Source: Pseudomonadota bacterium (GTDB lineage: Bacteria > Desulfobacterota > Desulfovibrionia > Desulfovibrionales > Desulfovibrionaceae). Taken from it: DNA of 12,782 bases. Location of the stretch: positions 1 to 12,782 of the forward strand of contig JAEZMB010000109.1 of the NCBI GenBank assembly GCA_023435825.1, read 5' to 3'. Positions within the stretch are counted from its first letter, which is position 1; every line of letters starts with the position of its first letter. Both the position numbers and the translations under genes were made by a program. Of this stretch, positions 1 through 5,912 are shown one piece after another. Below the pieces are notes generated by a model that saw only the letters and a list, made by a program, of their open reading frames with translations, was not told the DNA's origin and did no database searches.

Positions 1-36
1 GGATAATCCCGGCCGCCGACGAAAAGACGTGGGGAC

Positions 37-630
37 TTAGGCGCCCGCCAGGTACGTGGCGATGGCGTCGTCGTAGGTGCTGGTCTGGCGGAAGGTGGCG
101 GCGGCGGTTTTCTGGCGCAGGGGCAGCGGCGCTTTCATGCCGTTCTGGGCCAGGGCGTCCATGACCTCGGGATAGAAGCCCGGATCCGGGACCACCAGGA
201 TGGAGGCGAAATTTTTCGCCGAGGCGCGAAGCAAGGTCGGCCCGCCGATGTCGATCTGCTCCACCATCTCCGGCAGGGGCAGCCCTTTTTCCAGGGCCTT
301 GCCGAAGGCGTAGAGATTGACCACCACCATGTCGAAGGCGGCGATGCCGTGCTTGGCCAGGGTGGCCAGGTGCTCGGGATTGTCCTTGTCGGCCAGGATG
401 CCGCCGTGGACATTGGGGTGCAGGGTCTTGACGCGGCCGTTCAAGATTTCCGGGAACCCCGTCACGTCGCTGACGGAGGTCACGGGCAGGCCGGCCTCGA
501 CGAGCATCTTGCGGGTGCCCCCGGTGGAGACGAGTTCGACGCCGGCGGCGGACAGGAACCGGGCCAGTTCGGGCAGGCCGGACTTGTCCGTGACGCTGAG
601 GAGGGCCCGTTTGACAGGCAGAAAATCCAT
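37..630 (-). CDS. purH: Stand-alone IMP cyclohydrolase (PurH N-terminal domain only)
   Basis: This 197-residue protein should close the ring of FAICAR to give IMP, the last step of de novo purine synthesis, in the cytosol. It matches the IMP cyclohydrolase half of PurH along its whole length: KRALLSVTDKSGL (7-19), STGGT (35-39), GRVKTLHPNVHGGIL (65-79), NLYAF (105-109, usually NLYPF), IDIGGPTLLRASAKN (126-140) and a C-terminal FRQTSTYDDAIATYL (180-194). Bifunctional PurH is about 520 residues; here the AICAR transformylase half is absent and the reading frame ends cleanly with TAA, so this is a single-domain form, not an obvious truncation. The transformylase must be encoded elsewhere. The frame stays open another 56 codons upstream, but that extension is low-complexity. 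The ATG at 630 is chosen because it has GAGGT five bases upstream and begins the family homology. The Shine-Dalgarno lies inside a hairpin (636-657). Confidence 0.93.
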   Translation of the reverse strand: MDFLPVKRALLSVTDKSGLPELARFLSAAGVELVSTGGTRKMLVEAGLPVTSVSDVTGFPEILNGRVKTLHPNVHGGILADKDNPEHLATLAKHGIAAFDMVVVNLYAFGKALEKGLPLPEMVEQIDIGGPTLLRASAKNFASILVVPDPGFYPEVMDALAQNGMKAPLPLRQKTAAATFRQTSTYDDAIATYLAGA

Positions 631-635
631 GCTGG

Positions 636-657
636 ACCTCGCTTTTTCAGGCGAGGT
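636..657 (-). promoter_or_regulatory. Hairpin burying the Shine-Dalgarno of the IMP cyclohydrolase gene
   Basis: Read on the minus strand, ACCTCGC (657-651) pairs perfectly with GCGAGGT (642-636) across an eight-base A-rich loop. The 3' arm contains GAGGT, the only good ribosome binding site for the ATG at 630 (spacing CCAGC). If the stem forms, the ribosome binding site is closed. The pairing is seen directly; a regulatory role is inferred. Confidence 0.5.
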
Positions 658-762
658 GCCACATGGCGGCCGGCTTGGCAAGGGCGCGGCAGGCGCGCGT
701 GGGGAGGCTCGCCGCCTGGGCCCTGGAACAGACGCCCCAAGGAGGCACGGCCCCGGGCCGGA

Positions 763-830
763 CCGCGACGAAAAAAACACGTTTCGGCCGGCTTTCACAC
801 ATCAGCCGGCTCGTCGCGGCAAACGCCGCG
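763..830 (-). promoter_or_regulatory. Possible structured leader with two mutually exclusive stems
   Basis: In the presumed transcript of the purine gene, CGCGGC (830-825) can pair with GCCGCG (820-815) around a GTTT loop. The segment CCGCGACGA (819-811) can instead pair over nine bases with TCGTCGCGG (771-763). The two stems share 819-815, so they cannot coexist. Between them is a third hairpin, GCCGGCT (810-804) with AGCCGGC (793-787), which abuts the long stem and is followed nine bases later by seven T (777-771). The arrangement resembles an attenuator or riboswitch, but I could not match it to a known class. High GC makes chance stems common. Confidence 0.35.
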
Positions 831-835
831 TCCCC

Positions 836-859
836 TAAAAAATACGGTGGTATTTTTTA
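836..859. promoter_or_regulatory. AT-rich perfect inverted repeat, candidate operator
   Basis: TAAAAAATAC (836-845) and GTATTTTTTA (850-859) form a ten-base perfect inverted repeat with a GGTG centre. It is very AT-rich for this GC-rich region and sits about 205 bases upstream of the IMP cyclohydrolase start, just before the structured leader. It could be a repressor site overlapping the promoter. It could also be a weak bidirectional terminator, since each strand ends in six T, but the stem has few GC pairs. Confidence 0.4.
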
Positions 860-940
860 AGCAAAATCTGTGGCTTCAACATGTCGCCCGCAAACGCCAT
901 GGCGCTTTTCGTGGACGCGCCAGAAGACGCGGGGGCCGTA

Positions 941-976
941 ACGTCCGGCCGGGGCTGGGCGGCCCGGGCCGGACGT
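941..976. repeat. Long GC-rich hairpin between the TPR and purine genes
   Basis: ACGTCCGGCC (941-950) pairs perfectly with GGCCGGACGT (967-976); after a single G-G mismatch, GGGC (952-955) pairs with GCCC (962-965), leaving a TGGGCG loop. It lies 128 bases beyond the TPR stop codon. There is no T-run on either side, so it is not a standard intrinsic terminator; it may protect a transcript 3' end or act in either leader. The gene-free stretch 631-1103 otherwise holds only the inverted repeats listed separately and short reading frames without ribosome binding sites. Confidence 0.35.
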
Positions 977-1063
977 CGCGGAGGGGTGTCCACGGACCGG
1001 ATCGACGCGGCTTGCATCGTCTCCCTGAAGCCAGACCACGCCTGGCCAAGGAGCAAATTTTCA

Positions 1064-1092
1064 GGACAAGGCTGTCCGGCCAAGGCCCGGAC
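1064..1092 (-). terminator. Overlapping hairpins just after the TPR stop, weak terminator candidate
   Basis: On the minus strand, GTCCGG (1092-1087) can pair with CCGGAC (1079-1074), and GGACA (1077-1073) with TGTCC (1068-1064), followed by TGAAAATTT. The two hairpins overlap and the T-run is short, so this is only a weak candidate for the end of the TPR transcript. Confidence 0.25.
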
Positions 1093-1103
1093 CGCTTCGC
1101 CGG

Positions 1104-1676
1104 CTAGGCCGCGATGCGCTTGAGCTCGTCGGCCAGTTCCCGGGCGGCGTCGTTGGCCGGGTCCTGGAGCAGGATCTGGTCGATCTCCGCGCCGGCTTCG
1201 GCGTGCCGGCCAAGGCTCACCAGACAGCCGGCCAGGGTGAACCGGACCTCGTGCTTGAGCGGGTCCAGGGCCAGATAATCCTGCAGATAGGGCAGGACTT
1301 CGTCCAGGCGGTCGTCGGCATGGGCCAGGCGGACCAGACCGAACAGCGCCACCAGATTTTCCGGATTCTTGGACAGCGCGCCCTTGAAATGGGTGAAGGC
1401 TTCGGCCGACTGGCCGCGCTCCATCTCAATAAGCGCCATGCCGGACAGGGACCGGTCGTCGGCCTCGATGGAGGACGCCTTGCGGTACAGCGACATGGCG
1501 TCGTCGAGCTTGCCGCGCTGCACGGCGATGGTGGCCAGCCCCAGATAGGGGTCGGGGTGCACGCCGTTGCTGGTCATGGCCTTGCCGTAATATTCCTCGG
1601 CCTTGTCCAGGTCGCCCATGAACAGATAGCATTCGCCGAGTTCCTTGTTGATTTCGTAGTCGAGTTGCCCACTCAT
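1104..1676 (-). CDS. TPR-repeat protein divergent from the flagellar operon
   Basis: A 190-residue soluble protein built almost wholly of tetratricopeptide repeats: about five helix pairs near residues 9-40, 42-75, 76-108, 109-139 and 142-175, with repeat signatures such as LGECYLFMGDLDKAEEYYGKA and FTLAGCLVSLGRHAEAGAEI. It has no signal peptide or membrane segment. TPR arrays bind partner proteins; no enzymatic motif is visible, so the partner is unknown. The ATG at 1676 is chosen because CGGAGGGGATGTC precedes it; the frame runs open further upstream without repeat homology. The gene is monocistronic and divergent from flgB. It has a near-perfect sigma-54 promoter (1798-1814) and shares the control region with the flagellar operon, which suggests a role in flagellar assembly or a motility-linked process. 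That role is inference. Confidence 0.88.
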   Translation of the reverse strand: MSGQLDYEINKELGECYLFMGDLDKAEEYYGKAMTSNGVHPDPYLGLATIAVQRGKLDDAMSLYRKASSIEADDRSLSGMALIEMERGQSAEAFTHFKGALSKNPENLVALFGLVRLAHADDRLDEVLPYLQDYLALDPLKHEVRFTLAGCLVSLGRHAEAGAEIDQILLQDPANDAARELADELKRIAA

Positions 1677-1797
1677 GACATCCCCTCCGTTGGCGGCCCG
1701 TCGGGTGCGGGTTTCGGGCCTGGCCGGTTCGCGCCTTGACGGCGCAGGCTGGTGCTCGTTTGTCCCGGCGGCGAGGGCTGCCGGGCGTTTTCGTCCA

Positions 1798-1814
1798 AGC
1801 AATCCCCGTGCCAA
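1798..1814 (-). promoter_or_regulatory. Sigma-54 promoter of the TPR gene
   Basis: The minus strand reads TTGGCACGGGGATTGCT. The GG (1812-1811) and GC (1800-1799) are separated by exactly ten bases, and the site matches the consensus TGGCACG-N4-TTGC at every consensus position. Transcription would start near 1787, giving a leader of about 110 bases before the ATG at 1676. An enhancer-binding activator is required by this class of promoter. Confidence 0.8.
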
Positions 1815-1870
1815 GCACTCCGATGCGCCTGCCGCCCGGCTCCACAGGCCCGCGACAAATGATGCTTTTG

Positions 1871-1911
1871 GGAAATTCGTCCGGGTTTATTAGAAAGTAA
1901 AACGAATATCC
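1871..1911. promoter_or_regulatory. Inverted repeat between two sigma-54 promoters, candidate enhancer
   Basis: GGAAATTCGT (1871-1880) and ACGAATATCC (1902-1911) are inverted copies matching at nine of ten positions, with centres 31 bases apart, about three helical turns. The pair lies about 40 bases upstream of the flgB -24 element and about 60 bases from the TPR -24 element. This fits a binding site for an NtrC/FlrC-type activator serving both promoters. The repeat is seen; the binding is inferred. Confidence 0.45.
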
Positions 1912-1949
1912 GGCAAAAAATGCCCCTGCCCGATCCACGCCGTTCGGGC

Positions 1950-1965
1950 TGGAACGCTTTTTGCC
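1950..1965 (+). promoter_or_regulatory. Sigma-54 promoter of the flgB operon
   Basis: TGGAACGCTTTTTGCC has GG (1951-1952) and GC (1963-1964) separated by ten bases, with one departure (A for C) from the TGGCAC core. The start site would fall near 1976, inside the palindrome GTTTTCGAAAAC (1972-1983), leaving a leader of about 54 bases before flgB. Sigma-54 control of rod and basal-body operons is known in several flagellated proteobacteria. Confidence 0.75.
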
Positions 1966-2029
1966 CAATAGGTTTTCGAAAACGGGCGGCCAGCCCGGGG
2001 ACAGCTCTCCCAAGCGGAGGAAAAAGACA

Positions 2030-2440
2030 ATGAAAACAATATTCTCACAAAATATCGGACTGCTCGGCAGGGTCATGGACCTGCATCTGGAGCGTCAGAA
2101 TGTCGTCATGTCCAACCTGGCCAACCAGGACGTGCCCGCCTTCAAGGCCCGCAGCCTGGAATTCGAAAAAGAACTCCAAGCCGCGCTCAACATCGACGAC
2201 CGGGGCAAGATGACGCGCACCAGCGGCGGCCACCTGCCCAGCGTCTTCAATGCCGCCGGCTTCGAGGGCAACCTGGAGATGGGGTGGAAGCCCCGGGTCG
2301 TCCAGGGCCTGGACAGCGTGGACATGGATAAGGAAATGGCGATCATGGCCAAGAACACGCTGATGTACAACGCCCTGACCGACATCACCAAGAAGAACTT
2401 CGAAGGCCTGCAAAAGGTCATCATCGACGGAGGCAAGTAA
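2030..2440 (+). CDS. flgB: Flagellar proximal rod protein FlgB
   Basis: A 136-residue rod subunit, exported by the flagellar type III apparatus to build the proximal rod on the MS ring. The N-terminal rod/hook signature appears as RQNVVMSNLANQDVPAFKAR (22-41), and the C-terminal helix (about 98-131) carries MDKEMAIMAKNTLMYNALTD, the coiled segment typical of axial proteins. Length is normal for FlgB. The ATG at 2030 is preceded by GCGGAGG with nine bases spacing; an open frame before it encodes no family homology. It is the first gene of the operon, directly downstream of the sigma-54 promoter, and one base separates its stop codon from flgC. Confidence 0.95.
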   Translation: MKTIFSQNIGLLGRVMDLHLERQNVVMSNLANQDVPAFKARSLEFEKELQAALNIDDRGKMTRTSGGHLPSVFNAAGFEGNLEMGWKPRVVQGLDSVDMDKEMAIMAKNTLMYNALTDITKKNFEGLQKVIIDGGK

Positions 2441-2441
2441 C

Positions 2442-2882
2442 ATGGATCTCTTCACCGCCATGGACATCGGTTCGTCGGGCATGTCGGCCCAGCGGACCAC
2501 CATGAACACCATTTCCATGAACCTGGCCAACATCAAGACCACCCGCACGGTCAACGGCGGCGGTCCTTACGTGCGCAAGTCCGTCATGCTCGAATCCACC
2601 CCGGTGGACAGCCCCTTCTCCAAGGCCATGCAGTCGGCCCAGGACCGCGATCTGGCCGGCGTCAAGGTCACGAGCCTGGTCAACGACAACCGCCCCTTCC
2701 GGATGCAGTACGAGCCCGGCCACCCCGACGCCAACGCCGACGGCTACGTGGCCTACCCCGACATCAACGTGGTCGAGGAAATGGCCAACATGATCACGGC
2801 CATGCGCAGCTACGAAGCGTCCAGCTCGTCGATTGGCACCGTCAAGAACATGTTCAACAAGGCCCTGGAAATCGGCCGCTAA
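2442..2882 (+). CDS. flgC: Flagellar proximal rod protein FlgC
   Basis: A 146-residue proximal rod subunit. It starts MDLFTAMDIGSSGMSAQ, followed by the rod signature MNTISMNLANIKTTRT (21-36), and ends with the conserved NVVEEMANMITAMRSYEASS and KNMFNKALEIGR, the axial-protein C-terminal helix. The ribosome binding site GGAGG lies within the last codons of flgB, so translation of the two is probably coupled. FlgB and FlgC act together with FliE in the first layers of the rod. Confidence 0.96.
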   Translation: MDLFTAMDIGSSGMSAQRTTMNTISMNLANIKTTRTVNGGGPYVRKSVMLESTPVDSPFSKAMQSAQDRDLAGVKVTSLVNDNRPFRMQYEPGHPDANADGYVAYPDINVVEEMANMITAMRSYEASSSSIGTVKNMFNKALEIGR

Positions 2883-2894
2883 CGGAGACGCGTC

Positions 2895-3221
2895 ATGGCT
2901 ATACCTTCCCTTGCCCTCGCCGCCTATCAGAACGCCATGTCCCAGTCCGGGGCCATCCAGTCCAAGGTCTCGCGCTCCCTGGCCAAGCCGGCCGCGCCGG
3001 CCGAAGGCTTTGGACAGATGCTCACCGACTCCATCAAGCACGTCAACGACATGCAAAACGGCAAGGACGCCATGGTCGAGTCCTTCGCCTCGGGCCAGAC
3101 CCAAAACGTCCATGAGCTCATGATCAATCTGCAAAAGGCCAGCTCGGCCATGCAGATGACCACGGCCGTGCGCGGCAAGGTCATCGACGCCTACCGCGAA
3201 CTCGTCAAGATCCAGTTCTAG
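2895..3221 (+). CDS. fliE: Flagellar hook-basal body protein FliE
   Basis: A 108-residue protein of the FliE family, the adaptor that joins the rod to the inside of the MS ring. Family features are the FGQMLTDSIKHVNDMQ stretch (39-54), the variable middle, and the C-terminal NVHELMINLQKASSAMQ and VRGKVIDAYRELVKIQF, where FliE is best conserved. The ATG at 2895 has GGAG seven bases upstream, and 12 bases separate it from flgC. Its place immediately before fliF is the common gene order. Confidence 0.95.
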   Translation: MAIPSLALAAYQNAMSQSGAIQSKVSRSLAKPAAPAEGFGQMLTDSIKHVNDMQNGKDAMVESFASGQTQNVHELMINLQKASSAMQMTTAVRGKVIDAYRELVKIQF

Positions 3222-3260
3222 CCCGCGCGACCGTAAACGAAGCCCGCCAGGAGACCCGCC

Positions 3261-4904
3261 ATGCCCGACTTCCTCAAGCAGAACTTCGAGAAGCTCATCC
3301 AGTACTGGTCCAACCGTTCCGCCGCCCAGCGCATCATGCTGGCCGGACTGGCCGCTTCCCTGGTCGCCGCCTTCGTGGTCATGCTGTTTATTCTCAACCA
3401 GCCCGACATGCGGGTGCTGTATTCCAACATGCCCCAGGAGGATGCCTCCCGGGTCGTGAACCTGCTCAAGGCCTCCAAGACGCCCTATGAGCTGCGCGAC
3501 AACGGGGCCACCGTGCTGGTGCCGGCCGAGGCGGTCTACGAACAGCGCCTCAAGGTCGCCGGCGAAGGCGTCATGCGCGGCCAGGGCATCGGCTTCGAAC
3601 TGTTCGACGAACTCAAGGTCGGCCAGACCGACTTCGTCCAGCGCATCAACTACACCCGGGCGCTGCAGGGCGAACTGGCCCGCACCATTTCCGAATTCCC
3701 CCAGGTCGAAAAGGCCCGCGTCCACCTGGTGCTGCCCCACAAGAGCCTTTTCATCGAGGAACAAAAGAAGGCCACCGCCTCGGTGGTGCTGACCCTGCGC
3801 AAGGGCCAGAAAATTGACGCCAAGCAGCTCCAGGGCATCGTCAACCTCGTGGCCATGTCCGTGGAAGGCCTCACCCCCGACCACATCACCGTCACCGACA
3901 CCGCCGGCCAGTCCCTGTACCAGCCGCGCGGCGACGGCGGCCTCGACGGCCTGACCACCACCCAGTTCGAATACAAGAACACCTTCGAATCCAACCTCGA
4001 AAACCGCCTCGAACAGATCCTCACCCCCATCCTCGGCCCGGGCCGCTCCCTGGCCAAGGTCAACGCCGAGCTCGATTTCAGCCAGCGCACCATCCGCAAG
4101 GAACTCTACGACCCCAACGCCACCGTGGTGCGCAGCGAACAAAAGAGCGAGGAATCCACCTCCGGCACGGCGGCCGTGGACGCCTCGGGCGTCACCACCA
4201 CCCCGCGCGGCGGCGGCCAGGCCGTGCCCAACACCAATTTCCGGGGCGAAGGCTATTCGGGCACCGAGTCCAGCCAGAAGTCCAACCGGGCCAACACCAC
4301 CACTAACTACGAAATCAACAAGGAAGAGCAAAACGTCGTCACCCCCGTTGGCGACTTGAAGCGCCAGTCCATAGCGGTTATCGTGGACGGGACCTACGAG
4401 AAGGTCGAGGGGACCAAGAACTGGAAGTTCGTGCCCCGCTCGGCCGAGGAACTGGAACGCATCAAGCAGATCGTGGCCCGGGCCGCCGGCCTGGACGCGG
4501 CGCGCGGCGACGAGATCCAGGTGTCGAGCTTCGAGTTCGGCGCCCCGGACACCTCGGCCGAGCCGAGCCTGGTGCAGACCATGCTGGAATACGCCCAGCG
4601 GCTGGGCAAGCCCTTCATCAACGGCCTGCTCATCTTCCTGTTCCTCATCCTGGTCGTGCGGCCGGTGGTGCTGGCGCTCATTCGTCCGCGGGTCACCGAA
4701 GAGGAGATCGAAACCTTGGAAAGACTGCCCGAAGGCGAAGCCCGGCTGGCCCTGGCCGAGGCCGTGGAGTCCGAGGAAGCGGCGGCCATGCTCGAACCCG
4801 GCCGCCAGTTCGAACTGGCCAAGCACCTGGCCCTGCAACTGTTCGAGGAAAACATGGAGCAGTCCATCTCGCTGCTCAAGACTTGGCTCAAGCAGGAGGC
4901 CTAA
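3261..4904 (+). CDS. fliF: Flagellar MS-ring protein FliF
   Basis: A 547-residue inner-membrane protein that forms the MS ring, the base on which rod, switch and export gate are built. There are two membrane helices, at about 25-46 (IMLAGLAASLVAAFVVMLFI) and 452-474 (INGLLIFLFLILVVRPVVL), enclosing a large periplasmic part. That part has the ring-building motifs near EGVMRGQGIGFELFDELKVG and the stretch FPQVEKARVHLVLPHKSLF. A Gly/Ser/Thr-rich insertion with TTTPRGGGQAVPNTNF is the usual beta-collar region. The acidic C-terminal tail, ending LLKTWLKQEA, is the part that binds FliG. The start is supported by GGAG seven bases upstream; the 39-base gap from fliE is the longest inside the operon. 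Confidence 0.97.
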   Translation: MPDFLKQNFEKLIQYWSNRSAAQRIMLAGLAASLVAAFVVMLFILNQPDMRVLYSNMPQEDASRVVNLLKASKTPYELRDNGATVLVPAEAVYEQRLKVAGEGVMRGQGIGFELFDELKVGQTDFVQRINYTRALQGELARTISEFPQVEKARVHLVLPHKSLFIEEQKKATASVVLTLRKGQKIDAKQLQGIVNLVAMSVEGLTPDHITVTDTAGQSLYQPRGDGGLDGLTTTQFEYKNTFESNLENRLEQILTPILGPGRSLAKVNAELDFSQRTIRKELYDPNATVVRSEQKSEESTSGTAAVDASGVTTTPRGGGQAVPNTNFRGEGYSGTESSQKSNRANTTTNYEINKEEQNVVTPVGDLKRQSIAVIVDGTYEKVEGTKNWKFVPRSAEELERIKQIVARAAGLDAARGDEIQVSSFEFGAPDTSAEPSLVQTMLEYAQRLGKPFINGLLIFLFLILVVRPVVLALIRPRVTEEEIETLERLPEGEARLALAEAVESEEAAAMLEPGRQFELAKHLALQLFEENMEQSISLLKTWLKQEA

Positions 4905-4910
4905 TCCCCC

Positions 4911-5912
4911 ATGCCCGCCATGATGACCGGTCCGCAAAAGACCGCCGTTCTCTGCCTGGCCCTGGGCGAAAAGTTCGCCGGGGAGGTGTTCAAACGCCTG
5001 GATCGGCGCGAAATCGCCGCCATATCCAAGGCCATGCTGGACATCGAAACCGTGCCCAAGGAACAGGTCGAGGAAGTGGTCCACGAGTTCAACGACGCCC
5101 TCCAGACCGGACGCGACATGGTCACGGGCGGCGCGGACCAGGTGCGCCGGCTGTTGTCCAAGACCCTGGACTCGGACACGGCCAAGTACATCATGGAAAC
5201 CCTGGAGCTCGACACCGGGCCGACCCCGTTCCAGGAGCTCGGCAACGTCTCGCCGCGCATCCTGGCCCAGATCCTGCGCAACGAGCATCCCCAGACCCTG
5301 GCCCTGATCCTTGGCCACCTGCACCCCGAGCAGGCCGCCGAGCTGCTGCAAAACCTGCCCTCGGGCGTGCGCGCCGAGGTGCTCATGCGCCTGTCCAAGC
5401 TCGAAGCCGTGGCCGAGGACATGCTCATGGAAGTGGACAAGGTGCTGCAAAACCAGCTCATCGCCATGGGCGGCAAGGAAGGCAAGAAGGTCGGCGGCAT
5501 CACCTCCGTGGCCGAAATCCTCAATGCCGTGGACCGGGCCACCGAAGAGGAAGTCCTCTCCGAGATCGAGGAAGAATCCGCCCAGATGGCCGAGGACATC
5601 CGCAACCTCATGTTCGTCTTCGAGGACATCAAGGCCCTGGACGACCGGGCCATCCGCGAGCTGCTCAAGGAAGTCTCCAACGAGGAGCTCACCCAGGCCT
5701 TAAAGGGCGCTTCCGAGGAACTGCGGGACAAGTTCTTCCGCAACCTGTCCGAGCGCGCCGCCAACATGATCCAGGAAGACCTGGAAATCATGGGCCCCAT
5801 CCGCCTGGCCGAGGTCGAAGGCGCCCAGCAAAACGTGGTCAAGACCGTGCGTCGCCTGGAAGCCGAGGGCAAGATCGCCATAGGCCGCGGAGGCGGCGAT
5901 GTCTTTGTCTGA
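4911..5912 (+). CDS. fliG: Flagellar motor switch protein FliG
   Basis: A 333-residue cytoplasmic rotor protein that sits on FliF and generates torque with the MotA/B stator. The N-terminal domain starts GPQKTAVLCLALGEKFAGEVFKRL (7-30). The middle domain has the EHPQ motif (125-128), and the hinge is near MGGKEGKKVGGITSVAEILN (186-205). The C-terminal domain has MFVFEDI (234-240), then the charged torque region around LKEVSNEELTQALKGASEEL and LRDKFFRNLSERA (252-283). The length matches the family. GGAGG lies about 11 bases upstream; a second ATG at 4920 is possible but would remove only three residues. The gene overlaps fliH by 14 bases. Confidence 0.97.
   Translation: MPAMMTGPQKTAVLCLALGEKFAGEVFKRLDRREIAAISKAMLDIETVPKEQVEEVVHEFNDALQTGRDMVTGGADQVRRLLSKTLDSDTAKYIMETLELDTGPTPFQELGNVSPRILAQILRNEHPQTLALILGHLHPEQAAELLQNLPSGVRAEVLMRLSKLEAVAEDMLMEVDKVLQNQLIAMGGKEGKKVGGITSVAEILNAVDRATEEEVLSEIEEESAQMAEDIRNLMFVFEDIKALDDRAIRELLKEVSNEELTQALKGASEELRDKFFRNLSERAANMIQEDLEIMGPIRLAEVEGAQQNVVKTVRRLEAEGKIAIGRGGGDVFV

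Noticed and set aside
710..721. CCGCCTGGGC on the plus strand, the hallmark 3' motif of ZTP (pfl) riboswitches, close to a purine gene.
   Set aside because: It is on the strand opposite to the purine gene, the upstream conserved ZTP elements are missing, and no plus-strand gene follows. Probably chance in GC-rich DNA.
835..1123. Short open frames on both strands in the gap between the purine and TPR genes.
   Set aside because: None has a ribosome binding site or a protein-like pattern, and they run through the hairpins of the region.
2421..5450. A 1009-codon open frame on the minus strand across flgC, fliE, fliF and half of fliG.
   Set aside because: It is antisense to well-supported genes, has a low-complexity His/Gly/Asp/Val-rich composition and no family motifs; GC-rich third positions keep such frames open.
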